A stretch of 64,000 bases of DNA, from contig NZ_FOAR01000009.1 in NCBI RefSeq assembly GCF_900109755.1, positions 1 to 64,000 on the forward strand. Reading direction: 5' to 3'. Under the pieces are notes generated by a model. The model was given only the letters and a program-made list of their open reading frames with translations, did no database searches and was not told the origin of the DNA. Below, in pieces: positions 27,432 to 38,620 of the stretch (position 1 is its first letter; every line of letters starts with the position of its first letter). A program made the translations under genes and the position numbers. This DNA is from Pseudomonas agarici (GTDB taxonomy: Bacteria > Pseudomonadota > Gammaproteobacteria > Pseudomonadales > Pseudomonadaceae).

Positions 27432-27458
27432 GGCGCTGACGATTATATCCTCAGCGCC
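27432..27458. terminator. Hairpin between convergent hldE and the next gene
   Basis: GGCGCTGA (27432-27439) pairs with TCAGCGCC (27451-27458) across an AT-rich 11-base loop. It covers the last codons of the convergent gene and may serve both directions. There is no clear T-run. Confidence 0.45.
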
Positions 27459-28416
27459 CAGCCTTGGTCGGCACGATCTTGCGTAAGATCTGCCGGGCCT
27501 TGCCGGTCAGGCGCTTGAGTTGCGAGTCCTTCTCCGCGGGCGCCAAGCCTTGCTGGCGCAGCCAGTCCTTCCAGCGAATCCGCTCATCGCGCACCAGCCA
27601 GCCTTCCTGTCGGGCAAAGCTTTCCGCCAGGTACAGGCCACGGGTGCTCGCCGCGAGCAACTGGTCCTTCTTCAGGGTGTATAGCTCGGCACAGGGTTGT
27701 CCATCTTTCAGCGGCATCAGATAGAGGTCAGGGCGTCCGCGATCCAGGCGTGCCACCAGTTCATCGTTTTCCAACCGTTCATCGACATGGAACAGACTCA
27801 GCGACTTGGCTTCCCTGGGCACATCCAGCCGTAGGTCGTAGATCAACTGCAACGAGGCGGTGGGCAGGTGCACATAGGCCCTGGGCCGCTCCATCAATTG
27901 TTGTGCGCCGCAACGCACGGGCAATGCCGAGCCCGATAGCGGCGTCAGGCGAAAGGGCAAGGCCTCGCGGTAATGCAGGGCCGCGGAGTAGGGCGCCGGC
28001 AGCCAGGTATCGTTGAAGCGTCCGCTCAGCCAGCCTTCCGGTGTCTCCAGCAGGCATTCCTCGGCGATTTCCTGGATAGCGGTGTGCAATGGCAGGTTCA
28101 GTTCCTGGGCCGGGACATAACCGGAAATCAGCTTGAGCACCACATCGCCACGGTCCTGCCGGCGTTGCCGGACCAGTACCCAGTAGTCGCGATTCTGCCA
28201 GTGCAGGGTCAGACGCACCGACACCCCGAGGTTGGCCAACTCCAGGGCGAAACGCTCGGCATCGGTGACGCTCACCGGCTTGCGTTTTTGCAGGGTCTGC
28301 GCGAAGTTCAGCGGCATGCCGATGCTCTGATAGCTCAAGCCTTCGGGCGTCGCCTCGACAAATAACGGCAGAGTCTTGAAGTTGCTGGGGTTCTTTCTTA
28401 TCAGCGTTCGCGGCAT
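27451..28416 (-). CDS. Conserved hypothetical protein, possible degenerate Nudix fold
   Basis: 321 residues from the ATG at 28416, chosen because AGGAG lies 6 bases upstream; a longer frame to 28458 would butt against the preceding gene's stop. No family was recognised with certainty. The segment GYVPAQELNLPLHTAIQEIA, continuing EECLLET, resembles a Nudix box with a two-residue insertion and with Gln for Arg. The C-terminus is basic. There is no signal peptide or membrane segment. It follows the aldo/keto reductase and FAD genes on the same strand and may be co-transcribed. Confidence 0.6.
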   Translation of the reverse strand: MPRTLIRKNPSNFKTLPLFVEATPEGLSYQSIGMPLNFAQTLQKRKPVSVTDAERFALELANLGVSVRLTLHWQNRDYWVLVRQRRQDRGDVVLKLISGYVPAQELNLPLHTAIQEIAEECLLETPEGWLSGRFNDTWLPAPYSAALHYREALPFRLTPLSGSALPVRCGAQQLMERPRAYVHLPTASLQLIYDLRLDVPREAKSLSLFHVDERLENDELVARLDRGRPDLYLMPLKDGQPCAELYTLKKDQLLAASTRGLYLAESFARQEGWLVRDERIRWKDWLRQQGLAPAEKDSQLKRLTGKARQILRKIVPTKAGR

Positions 28417-28457
28417 GTCGGCTCCTGCTGGCGTCGGGGTCGGCCGCGTGGGCGGCA

Positions 28458-29270
28458 TCAGTTCTGGCGAATGATCCGGGCTACGGTTGCCACGTTGTGG
28501 GCGAGGTGCAGCGGGTTGATAGTGCCGACAATAGCACTGGCCACGCCGGGATGTTCAAACAACAGTTCGAAGCTAGCCTGTACCGGATCGACGCCCGGAC
28601 TCAGGCAAACATGGCCGCTGGCCAGGGCTTTCTTGACCAGGATCGCCTTGCCGTGGGCCAGCGCATAAGCAATGACTGGCTGCTCGTGCTGTTCATTCGG
28701 ATTGTAGGTGATCATCGCGCAATCGCCTTGCTCCAGAGCCTTCAGGCCGCCCTCGACGGTTTTCCCGGAGAAGCCGAAACCACGGATCTTGCCTTCGCGC
28801 TTCAGCTCGGCAAGGGTTTGGTAGACGCCGCTCCGTTCGAGGATCGCCAGATCGTTGCCGTCGGAGTGGACCAGTACCAAGTCGATAAAGTCGGTTTCCA
28901 GGCGTTGCAGGCTGCGGTCGACGGACCGGCGAGTGTGTCCGGCGCTGAAGTCGTGGCGCGACTGGCCGACCTCGAACTCTTCACCGACCTTGCTGACAAT
29001 CACCCATTCGTGACGCTGCCCACGCAACAGCGGACCGAGACGTTCCTCGCTGCGGCCATAAGCCGGGGCGGTATCGATCAGGTTGATCCCCAGATCGCGG
29101 GTCAGCTTGAGCAGTTGCCGGGCCTCCTGGTCGTTGGGGATCTGGAAGCCATGGGGATATTTAACGCCCTGGTCGCGGCCCAGCTTGACGGTACCCAGGC
29201 CCAATGGCGAAACCATCAGGCCGGTGCTGCCCAAAGGGCGATGCAGGTCGTGCAGGGTCGGTTGGTTCAT
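28458..29270 (-). CDS. Aldo/keto reductase family oxidoreductase
   Basis: 270-residue (alpha/beta)8 NAD(P)H-dependent reductase. It has the N-terminal GLGTVKLGRD, the Asp-Tyr catalytic block INLIDTAPAYGRSEERLG, the Lys region WVIVSKVG, and the VLVHSDG strand. The C-terminal AIVGTINPLH is the cofactor-phosphate region. The substrate is unknown. Its start overlaps the end of the FAD oxidoreductase gene by 4 bp, so the two are coupled. Confidence 0.85.
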   Translation of the reverse strand: MNQPTLHDLHRPLGSTGLMVSPLGLGTVKLGRDQGVKYPHGFQIPNDQEARQLLKLTRDLGINLIDTAPAYGRSEERLGPLLRGQRHEWVIVSKVGEEFEVGQSRHDFSAGHTRRSVDRSLQRLETDFIDLVLVHSDGNDLAILERSGVYQTLAELKREGKIRGFGFSGKTVEGGLKALEQGDCAMITYNPNEQHEQPVIAYALAHGKAILVKKALASGHVCLSPGVDPVQASFELLFEHPGVASAIVGTINPLHLAHNVATVARIIRQN

Positions 29271-30442
29271 GGCAGCAGTTGCTCCCAGACGGTTTGCGCC
29301 ATGGGTGGCCTTGGCAGCTCGGGCAAAGCGGGCGGGTGGCTGGGTTGGATGTCATCTCGTTGTAGGCTCGCCAACACCCGATCGGCGAAGTCTGGCGCCA
29401 GCGCCAGCTTGGTCGGCCAGCCCACCAGCAGGCGATCCTGTTCGGCGAGAAAGGCGTTGTCCGGGCGAGTCAAGCCGGTCTGCAGCGGTTCGGCACGATC
29501 AACGCGCAGGGTGGCCCAACGAGTCTGGCTCAGGTCGATCCAGGGCAGCAGGCTGTCGAGTTCCTGGCGGGCCGCGGCAATCTGCTCGGCGGGTTCGCGG
29601 GCCACGCCTTCGGCCTCGGCAATATCGCCGCCGAGGTACCAGACCCATTGGCCGTCGGCCGTCGGGTGGCTGGTCACGGTGATCCGTGGCTTGGGGCCGC
29701 CGCCCAGGCAGTGGGCGTACAGCGGCTTGAGGCTCGGGCCCTTGACCAGCACCATGTGCAGCGGTCGTTTCTGCATGGCCGGCTGGCTCAGGCCGAGGGC
29801 GTCGAGCAGTTGCGCAGTGCCGGCGCCGGCGCTGAGCACGATGCGCTGGGCGCGAATCTCGCGCTCATCGACACGCAGGCCGACCAACTGGCCGTTTTCC
29901 CGTAGCGGTTCGATCTCCTGCCCGGCCAGCAGGCCGTCGCCCGCCAGTTCGGCGAGGCGCGCAATCAGGCTGGGAACGTCGATCACCCATTCGGCCAGGC
30001 GATAGACCTTGCCCTTGAACTTGGGGTTTTGCAGCGCGACTGGAAGCTGGTCGCCCTTGACCTGGTCGACCCGCCCGCGCACCGCCTTGCTGGCGAAGAA
30101 ACTGCTGAGATTGCCGGCCAGGGTGCCGGGGGACCACAAGTAATGGGCCTCGGACAGCAGGCGGACCCCGGACAGGTCGAGCTCGCCGCTGCCGGTCAGG
30201 GCCTCGCGCCAACGGCGGGGCATATCGGCAATGGCTTGCGAGGCACCGGTCAGGGCACCGTGCAACGCGTATTTGGCACCGCCGTGGATGATGCCCTGAG
30301 ACTTCACACTTTGCCCGCCGCCGAGGCTGGCACTCTCCACCAGTACTGTCGAAAAGCCCTGGCGGCGCAGGCGCGCGTTCAGCCAGAGGCCGGCGACACC
30401 GGCGCCGACAATCAGGACATCGGTGGAAATAGCGGATGGCAT
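29267..30442 (-). CDS. FAD-dependent oxidoreductase (DAO family)
   Basis: 391 residues. The N-terminal dinucleotide-binding motif is DVLIVGAGVAGLWLNARL, followed by SASLGGGQSVKSQGIIHGGA, typical of DAO-type flavoproteins (glycine oxidase, glycerol-3-phosphate dehydrogenase-like). No signal peptide or Tat motif. Counterpart of PA4991. The substrate is unknown. It heads the oxidoreductase pair. Confidence 0.82.
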   Translation of the reverse strand: MPSAISTDVLIVGAGVAGLWLNARLRRQGFSTVLVESASLGGGQSVKSQGIIHGGAKYALHGALTGASQAIADMPRRWREALTGSGELDLSGVRLLSEAHYLWSPGTLAGNLSSFFASKAVRGRVDQVKGDQLPVALQNPKFKGKVYRLAEWVIDVPSLIARLAELAGDGLLAGQEIEPLRENGQLVGLRVDEREIRAQRIVLSAGAGTAQLLDALGLSQPAMQKRPLHMVLVKGPSLKPLYAHCLGGGPKPRITVTSHPTADGQWVWYLGGDIAEAEGVAREPAEQIAAARQELDSLLPWIDLSQTRWATLRVDRAEPLQTGLTRPDNAFLAEQDRLLVGWPTKLALAPDFADRVLASLQRDDIQPSHPPALPELPRPPMAQTVWEQLLP

Positions 30443-30512
30443 GCGGCAACCTCGGTTTTCATGAGCAAGGTCGCATTATACAGATTCACGGGAATCGGCG
30501 ATTTGCCGGCCA

Positions 30513-30845
30513 TCAATGCCCGGCGGTTTTCGAGAATAGCTGGATCACCACCACTCCGAGGACGATCAGCGCCATGCCGAACATGGCCGGGATATCCAGT
30601 TTCTGGCCGTAGAGAAATAACGCGGCGACGCTGACCATAACGATACCCATGCCCGCCCATACCGCGTAGGCCACCCCTACCGGTACCGTGCGCACCACCA
30701 GCGTCAGCATCCAGAACGCCGTGGCATAGCCGACGATGATCAATGTCAGGGGCAGGGGCGTACTCAGGCCCTTGACCGCCTTCATGGAAACGGTGGCGAT
30801 GACTTCGGCACAAATGGCGATAGCGAGGTAGTAGTAAGCATTCAT
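30513..30845 (-). CDS. Small multidrug resistance (SMR) transporter
   Basis: A 110-residue, four-helix EmrE/SugE-like proton-coupled drug or cation exporter. The essential Glu14 lies in AICAEVIATVSMKA, and the family block VAYAVWAGMGIV is present. Its start is 110 bp from a divergent LysR gene, the usual layout for a regulator and its target. EmrE-type and guanidinium-type members cannot be told apart here with certainty. Confidence 0.88.
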   Translation of the reverse strand: MNAYYYLAIAICAEVIATVSMKAVKGLSTPLPLTLIIVGYATAFWMLTLVVRTVPVGVAYAVWAGMGIVMVSVAALFLYGQKLDIPAMFGMALIVLGVVVIQLFSKTAGH

Positions 30846-30923
30846 GGAGCGCTCTCTCTCATGTCTGGGCCTGCTGATGAGATCGGTATTTTAGCCAACC
30901 TCCGGATGGGGTAAAGTCATTAG

Positions 30924-30942
30924 CTATCTGTATTTAAGATAG
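30924..30942. promoter_or_regulatory. Probable LysR operator
   Basis: CTATCT-N7-AGATAG is a perfect interrupted palindrome of the T-N11-A type, placed 14 bp upstream of the LysR start and within the shared divergent region with the SMR gene. It probably serves autoregulation and control of the transporter. Confidence 0.55.
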
Positions 30943-30955
30943 GTTAGCTGCCAAC

Positions 30956-31840
30956 ATGCAATGGAACCTGGAGCAGATGCGCTTGTTTGTCAGCGTCGCC
31001 GAGCAGCGCTCGTTTTCCGCCGTGGCCCGGCACCAGCGCAAGGCGCAATCGGCGATCAGTGCGGCGATTGCCTCGTTGGAAGCCGATCTGGGGGTCAGTC
31101 TGTTCGAGCGCAGCAGCGGTCGACAACCCCGTTTGACCGAGGCTGGCGAGGCCTTGCTGGATGAGGCGCGCGAAGTCTTGCGCCAGTGCGAGCGCTTGAA
31201 TGGCCGGGCGTTGGCGCTGATGCGCGGCGAGGAAGCCAGCCTGCGCCTGGCACAGGATGAGGCGATGCCCTACCAGCCGGTGATCGACAGTCTGGAGGCG
31301 CTGGCCAACCGCTTTCCCTGCTTGGAAGTGCAACTGACCAGCGCCGCCCAGGGCGATGTGGCGCGTAAGTTGGTGGAGCGACGTGCCGACCTGGGGCTAT
31401 TGTTCTATCACGACCAGATCCCCGAGGCCTTGGAGCGGCGGGTGCTGGGCAGCATCGAAATGGTCACTGTGTGTGGCGTCGGGCACCCGTTGGCGGCGAC
31501 CCGTCGCGTCGATGCCCTGCAACTGGCGCGACACCGGCAACTGCTGATGTCCACGCCGTCGAGCGTGTATCCCGGCGGTGAAGCGGCTAGCCCCCGGGTC
31601 TGGCGCGCCGACAGTTTCTTCGTGATGGCCGAGTGGTTGGCCCGTGGTCTCGGTTGGGCCTGGTTGCCGCGCCATGTGGTGCAGTACCCCACGTACCAGG
31701 GGCTGATGGTCGAATTGGTCAGCGAATGGACCCCACCGGCGCTAGTGGTGGAGCTGGTCTGGCGGCGTGACGAGCCCCTGGGGCCGGCGGCGCGCTGGCT
31801 GGCCGAACGTTTTGCCGAACACCTGCAGGCGATCGGCTGA
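30956..31840 (+). CDS. LysR family transcriptional regulator
   Basis: 294 residues. The N-terminal winged helix-turn-helix reads NLEQMRLFVSVAEQRSFSAV and SAISAAIASLEADLGVSLF. A periplasmic-binding-like effector domain follows from about residue 90. It is divergent from the SMR transporter with an operator-like palindrome between them, and counterpart of PA4989. The ligand is unknown. Confidence 0.88.
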   Translation: MQWNLEQMRLFVSVAEQRSFSAVARHQRKAQSAISAAIASLEADLGVSLFERSSGRQPRLTEAGEALLDEAREVLRQCERLNGRALALMRGEEASLRLAQDEAMPYQPVIDSLEALANRFPCLEVQLTSAAQGDVARKLVERRADLGLLFYHDQIPEALERRVLGSIEMVTVCGVGHPLAATRRVDALQLARHRQLLMSTPSSVYPGGEAASPRVWRADSFFVMAEWLARGLGWAWLPRHVVQYPTYQGLMVELVSEWTPPALVVELVWRRDEPLGPAARWLAERFAEHLQAIG

Positions 31841-31862
31841 AAACACAGTAAACTCCGCCGCC

Positions 31863-33149
31863 ATGAATAGAACTCTCTACACCTTGCTGTTTCATCTGGG
31901 GCTGCCGCTGGTGGCGTTGCGTCTATGGTGGCGGGCACGTAAGGCACCGGCCTATGCCCGACGTATCGGTGAGCGTTTTGCCCTTGGCCTGCCGCCGATG
32001 CGCCCGCACGGTATCTGGGTACACGCGGTGTCGGTGGGCGAGAGCATTGCCGCCGCGCCGATGATTCGGGCGTTGCTGGCGCAGCACCCAGAATGTCCGA
32101 TTACGGTGACCTGCATGACCCCCACCGGTTCGGAGCGAATCAAGGCATTGTTCGCCAATGAGCCGCGTATTCAGCACTGCTACCTGCCCTACGATTTGCC
32201 CTGGGCCGCGGCGCGGTTTCTCGATGCGGTACGGCCGAGGTTGGCGGTGATCATGGAGACCGAACTGTGGCCCAACCATATCCATCAGTGTGCCCAGCGC
32301 GGGATTGCGGTGGCGCTGGCCAACGCCCGGCTGTCGGCGCGTTCGGCCAAGGGATATGCCCGGTTTGCCCGGCTGACCGGGCCGATGCTGGGGGAGATGA
32401 GTTTGATCGCGGCGCAGACCGAAACCGAGGCCGAGCGCTTCCGGCAATTGGGCGCGCGTCCTGAGTGTGTCGAGGTCACCGGCTCGATCAAGTTCGACCT
32501 GAGTATCGATTCGCGATTGCTGGCGCGTGCCGCCGAGTTGCGCGGGCAGTGGCAGGCGCAACAGCGGCCGGTGTGGATTGCCGCGAGCACCCACGAAGGG
32601 GAGGACGAAGTGGTCCTGGCGGCCCATCGGCAGTTGCTGGCCAGTCATCCGGATGCCTTGCTGATCCTGGTGCCGCGTCATCCGGAGCGTTTCAACGGTG
32701 TCTTCGAGCTGTGCCGCCAGCAGGGCTTTGCGACCGTGCGCCGCTCGACCGCCGCCCCGGTCACCGCGCAGGTATCGGTGTTGCTCGGCGACACCATGGG
32801 CGAGCTACTGTTTCTCTATGCCTTGGCGGACAGTGCCTTTGTCGGCGGTAGCCTGGTGCCCAATGGCGGGCATAATCTGCTGGAGCCGGCGGCCCTGGCC
32901 AAACCCGTATTGAGCGGGCCACACGTGTTCAACTTCCTGGAGATCGCTGCGTTGATGCGCGAAGCGGGGGCGTTACAGGAAGTGGACGATGCCGAGGGTC
33001 TGGCGGTGGCGGTGCAACGCCTGTTCGAATTGCCGCAGGATGCGCGGAACATGGCTGAGGCGGGGTTGAAGGTGATGCAGGCCAATCAGGGCGCGTTGCA
33101 GCGCTTGCTCGATGGGCTGCGGCGGTTGTTGTCGCGCCGCTTAGATTAA
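31863..33149 (+). CDS. waaA: Kdo transferase
   Basis: Adds Kdo residues to lipid IVA, creating the acceptor for WaaC. 428-residue GT30 enzyme with an N-terminal membrane anchor (TLLFHLGLPLVALRLWWRA). Signatures are GIWVHAVSVGESIAA, METELWPN in the N-terminal domain, and GGSLVPNGGHNLLEPAA in the C-terminal donor site. ATG 31863 matches the family N-terminus; longer frames from 31767 run back into the LysR gene. Confidence 0.95.
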   Translation: MNRTLYTLLFHLGLPLVALRLWWRARKAPAYARRIGERFALGLPPMRPHGIWVHAVSVGESIAAAPMIRALLAQHPECPITVTCMTPTGSERIKALFANEPRIQHCYLPYDLPWAAARFLDAVRPRLAVIMETELWPNHIHQCAQRGIAVALANARLSARSAKGYARFARLTGPMLGEMSLIAAQTETEAERFRQLGARPECVEVTGSIKFDLSIDSRLLARAAELRGQWQAQQRPVWIAASTHEGEDEVVLAAHRQLLASHPDALLILVPRHPERFNGVFELCRQQGFATVRRSTAAPVTAQVSVLLGDTMGELLFLYALADSAFVGGSLVPNGGHNLLEPAALAKPVLSGPHVFNFLEIAALMREAGALQEVDDAEGLAVAVQRLFELPQDARNMAEAGLKVMQANQGALQRLLDGLRRLLSRRLD

Positions 33150-33166
33150 CCAACGCCAGCGACCGC

Positions 33167-33193
33167 CCGCTCGATCACTGGCAATCGAGCGGG
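33167..33193. terminator. Hairpin between convergent waaA and tolC
   Basis: CCCGCTCGAT (33167-33176) and ATCGAGCGGG (33184-33193) form a perfect 10-bp stem with a 7-base loop. There is no T-run on either side. It is placed where both convergent transcripts should end. Confidence 0.6.
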
Positions 33194-33226
33194 TGCTCCG
33201 CCAGGGGCGTGTGGTCTGGCCTTCCC

Positions 33227-34666
33227 TCAATCAGCGGGATTGGCCTTCAGATTGGCTGCTGCCGCTTTTGCCAGATCAGGTGGCAGGAAGTCCTTGTCGG
33301 GGTTGTAGTCGGCTTTCAGGTAGCCCGCCAGAGCGCTCAGGTCTTCCGGGCTCAGGGTCCCGGCTGCTTGCTTGAGGCGCAGGTTGTCGAGAATGTAGTC
33401 GTAGCGAGTGTTGTTGTAGTCACGCACCGAAGTGTAGAGCTGGCGCTGGGCATCGAGCACATCGACGATATTGCGTGTGCCCACCTGATAACCGATTTCG
33501 GTAGCTTCCAGCGCGCTCTGATTGGAGATGATTGACTGCTTGCGCGCCTGTACCTGTTCGACATCGGTATTGACCGCGCGATGCAGGTTGCGGGTGTTTT
33601 CCACCACCTGTCGGCGCAAGGCCTCACGCTGTTGCTCGGTCTGGCTCAGGCGCGAATAGGATTCGCGGACCTGCGAACTGGTCAGGCCGCCGCTGTAGAG
33701 CGGGATGCTCAATTGCAGGCCGACCGTGGTCTGTTTCACCGGGCCACCATAGTTGCGGCCCAATGCATTGGGGTTGCTCAGGCCGAAGCCATCGTTATCG
33801 CCGGTCTGGTACTGGGCCACGGCATCCAGGGTCGGCGCATGGCCGGCCTTGCGCTGCTTGAGGGTTTCTTCGGCGGCGCCGACCGCATAGTTGCTGGCCA
33901 GCAGGTTGAGGTTCTGCTTGGCGGCGGTATCGACCCAGGCCTTGGCGTCATTGGGTGTTGGCGCCAGCACCGGCAACGTATGAACGATGCCCTGGATCGA
34001 ATTGTACTGGCGGTTGGTCAGGGTGATCAGCGCTTCGAAGGTGTCTTCGACCTGGCGCTGAGCGACGATCCGGTTGGCTCGTGACGTGTCGTAGCTGGCT
34101 TGGGATTGCAGCACATCGGTCTTGTCCGAGAGGCCGACATCGAAGCGTTCGCTGGACTGATCGAGCTGGCGCTTGAATGCCGCTTCCTCGGCCTTGGTCG
34201 AAGCCAGGTTGTCCTGGGCCCGCAACACCGCGAAGTAGCTTTCGGCGCTTTGCAGGATCAGGTTTTGCTCGATGGCGGAGAGCTGCAGAGCAGCCTGTTG
34301 GTTGACGTTCTTCGCCGCCTGGAACTGGAACCAGCGGTCGGCGCGGAAGATCGGCTGGCTCAGCGTCGCCTGGTAGACATTGGCGCTGCGGTTCAGGGTC
34401 GCCGACGGTCGGTCGATCGAGGTGTGGATGTTGCTGCTGCTGGCCCCCGCCGAGAGGTTCGGTAACAGGCCGGCACGGGCCTGGGGCACGACTTCCTTGC
34501 GTGCATCATAGTCGGCGCGGGCGGCGGCCAGATCGGCGTTGTTGTCCAGTGCTTCCTGATAGACACTGACCAGGTCAGTCTTGGTCGACAGGGGCGCTTC
34601 AACTGCCCAGACCAGTCCGCTGGTCGCACAAGACACGGCCAGAGCCAGTGAGAGTTTGTGCAGCAT
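33227..34666 (-). CDS. tolC: TolC family outer-membrane efflux/secretion channel
   Basis: 479 residues with a Sec signal peptide (LSLALAVSCATSGLVWA, cut near residue 21). Two outer-membrane efflux repeats follow, marked by YQEALDNNADLAAARADYDA and DVLDAQRQLYTSVRDYNNTR. It forms the trimeric tunnel for tripartite pumps and type I secretion. It stands alone, without pump genes beside it, as tolC does in enterics. The TPP riboswitch and thiC lie on the other side of its promoter. Confidence 0.92.
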   Translation of the reverse strand: MLHKLSLALAVSCATSGLVWAVEAPLSTKTDLVSVYQEALDNNADLAAARADYDARKEVVPQARAGLLPNLSAGASSSNIHTSIDRPSATLNRSANVYQATLSQPIFRADRWFQFQAAKNVNQQAALQLSAIEQNLILQSAESYFAVLRAQDNLASTKAEEAAFKRQLDQSSERFDVGLSDKTDVLQSQASYDTSRANRIVAQRQVEDTFEALITLTNRQYNSIQGIVHTLPVLAPTPNDAKAWVDTAAKQNLNLLASNYAVGAAEETLKQRKAGHAPTLDAVAQYQTGDNDGFGLSNPNALGRNYGGPVKQTTVGLQLSIPLYSGGLTSSQVRESYSRLSQTEQQREALRRQVVENTRNLHRAVNTDVEQVQARKQSIISNQSALEATEIGYQVGTRNIVDVLDAQRQLYTSVRDYNNTRYDYILDNLRLKQAAGTLSPEDLSALAGYLKADYNPDKDFLPPDLAKAAAANLKANPAD

Positions 34667-34860
34667 TGAGGCGATCCTTGGAATAAATATTGCTATAATA
34701 ACTTCGGCGACCGAGGCTACTGTGCAGTGCCGATAGCGTCAAGCGCACAGGCGAGTGTAGTTGGTGCGCAGGTTCGCAACAATCCAGCCTGTCGGCCATT
34801 TGTCCAGGCCAGCGCGAGGGTGGTGGCGTTATGTCGCAGTCTTGTCTAAACTCGGTCAGT

Positions 34861-36997
<2,137 letters not shown>

Positions 36998-37001
36998 TCG
37001 A

Positions 37002-37026
37002 TTCGGCTCCAGGGAGCGGAGCCGAA
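37002..37026. terminator. Hairpin after thiC
   Basis: TTCGGCTCC (37002-37010) pairs perfectly with GGAGCCGAA (37018-37026), 5 bp after the thiC stop and before the stop of the convergent lipoprotein gene. There is no T-run. Confidence 0.6.
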
Positions 37027-37049
37027 CCTGAGTGCTGAACGGGCTGGTC

Positions 37050-37790
37050 TTATCGACGGGCGGGAAACCGCTCGGGCTTGAGGATGCCGTTGAGGCGCGA
37101 GTAGTCGATCTTCAGCTCGATCAGGCCCGTTGCGTAAGGCGCGATGGTCAGCACGTTGTACTTGAGGATCGCACCTTCGCTGGTCAGGGTGACGTTCGGG
37201 GTTTTCTGGAAGGGCCAGGACTGCACGAAGTCCTGATCCGCGCGGTTGTCGATCTGCCAGTTGTTGTGGGCGACCTTGGCCAGTTTCCAGAAAGCCTCTT
37301 CCTGGTCGGGTAGCAGCATGTCCTGTAGGCTCAAAGCTTTGTGCTCTTGGCGCGACCAGGTAATGAAGCCGCGTCCCGGCATGCCGTGGGCACCACCTTC
37401 ATCCAGGTAGCTGGACAATTCGATGATCACCAAGCCGTCATGCTGCTCGCGTACCTTGGCTTGCAAGTAGCTGCTGTGACGGCTGGCGGCGGTGGCGAGG
37501 AACTGGTCCCGATAAACCTTGAGTGAAGGTGGTAACGGTGTGCCGGGCGCGGTGTGGGCCATCTGTAGCAGGCTGTGCTCGATCAATTGGTCCAGTTGCG
37601 GTTCCCCCGCAAAGTGCACCGTATCGATATTCACCAGCGGGCAATCCGGATCGCTGCAGCCTGGCTTGATCTGTTCCCAAGCCTCGGCCTTGAATGCCAG
37701 CGGTTTCTGCAGGGCCGGTTGGAACAAGCTTTGGCAGGCACCCAGAGTCAGGGCGATGCAGGTCAGTGAAGCGACTTTTAAAAACGACAT
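37050..37790 (-). CDS. Lipoprotein with DUF3298/RsiV-like domain
   Basis: 246 residues with a lipoprotein signal: hydrophobic helix then lipobox LTLGAC, acylated Cys at about 19. The rest is a periplasmic DUF3298-type domain (YLDEGGAHGMPGRGFITWS, FQKTPNVTLTSEGAIL), as in RsiV-like proteins. Function unknown. Divergent from nudF across 209 bp. Residue 20 after the Cys is Gln, so it is not an inner-membrane retention type and probably sits in the outer membrane. Confidence 0.8.
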   Translation of the reverse strand: MSFLKVASLTCIALTLGACQSLFQPALQKPLAFKAEAWEQIKPGCSDPDCPLVNIDTVHFAGEPQLDQLIEHSLLQMAHTAPGTPLPPSLKVYRDQFLATAASRHSSYLQAKVREQHDGLVIIELSSYLDEGGAHGMPGRGFITWSRQEHKALSLQDMLLPDQEEAFWKLAKVAHNNWQIDNRADQDFVQSWPFQKTPNVTLTSEGAILKYNVLTIAPYATGLIELKIDYSRLNGILKPERFPARR

Positions 37791-37999
37791 GTACGTCCTT
37801 GGTCAGCGAAAGAAAGGCCAAAGTGATCGAGCTTCGACTCCCGGCGGCGTACTCGGTTCGCCACTAAGCTAATTAGAGTAGGTTTCAGGGCCAGCCGTCT
37901 ATCCCGGCGATGGGAAAGGGGCTGCATTGGCGGGTAGCGGCGCGTTAGGATGGCGCGAAGTCGAGGGGGAACCTCGCCGCCACAGCAAAGAGGATCAGC

Positions 38000-38620
38000 A
38001 TGACCGATACTATCAAGACCAGCCCGACGACCGTCGAAATCATCCGGCGGGAGAACTGCTTCAAAGGGTTCTATCAGCTTGATCGCCTGCACTTGCGTCA
38101 CGAACTCTTCGCGGGCGGCATGGGTAAGGAGATGACTCGCGAAGTGTTCGTGCGCCACGATGCGGTCTGCGTCCTACCTTATGATGCGCGGCGCGATGAA
38201 GTGGTTCTGCTGGAGCAGTTTCGGGTGGGCGCCTTGATGGGCAAGGCCGCCAATCCGTGGCTGGTCGAACTGGTCGCCGGTCTGATCGACAAGGATGAAT
38301 CACCGGAAGAGGTTGCTCACCGCGAGGCGCAGGAGGAAGCTGACCTGAGTCTGCAGGCGTTGTGGCCGATCACCCGCTATTTTCCGTCGCCGGGTGGCAG
38401 CAACGAGTTCGTCCACCTGTACCTGGGGCGCTGCGAGACCGAGGGGGCAGGCGGCCTGTATGGCCTGGCGCAAGAGAGTGAGGATATCCGGGCAACGGTC
38501 TGGGCTTTCGAAGACGCCCTGCAAGCTGTGCGTGACGGGCGAATTGCCAATGCGGCGTCGATCATTGCCTTGCAATGGTTGGCATTGAATCGCGCCGAAG
38601 TGAGGGGGTTATGGTCGTAG
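38000..38620 (+). CDS. nudF: ADP-ribose pyrophosphatase (Nudix)
   Basis: Hydrolyses ADP-ribose to AMP and ribose 5-phosphate. 206 residues with the Nudix box GLIDKDESPEEVAHREAQEE followed by ADL. All Glu/Arg positions of the consensus are present; only the late Gly is replaced, as is common in this subgroup. Preceded by AGAGGA. It overlaps the DUF1249 gene by 10 bp and begins the nudF-DUF1249-cpdA-yqiA-parE run. Confidence 0.92.
   Translation: MTDTIKTSPTTVEIIRRENCFKGFYQLDRLHLRHELFAGGMGKEMTREVFVRHDAVCVLPYDARRDEVVLLEQFRVGALMGKAANPWLVELVAGLIDKDESPEEVAHREAQEEADLSLQALWPITRYFPSPGGSNEFVHLYLGRCETEGAGGLYGLAQESEDIRATVWAFEDALQAVRDGRIANAASIIALQWLALNRAEVRGLWS

Noticed and set aside
28497..30005. 502-codon open frame antisense to the aldo/keto reductase and FAD oxidoreductase genes
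   Set aside because: It spans two well-supported overlapping genes, and its translation is Arg/Ser-rich without motifs.
34680..34710. TATAAT in GCTATAATAACTT upstream of tolC read as a plus-strand promoter for thiC
   Set aside because: It has no good -35 and lies about 170 bp before the riboswitch. It could equally serve tolC on the minus strand, so no call was made.
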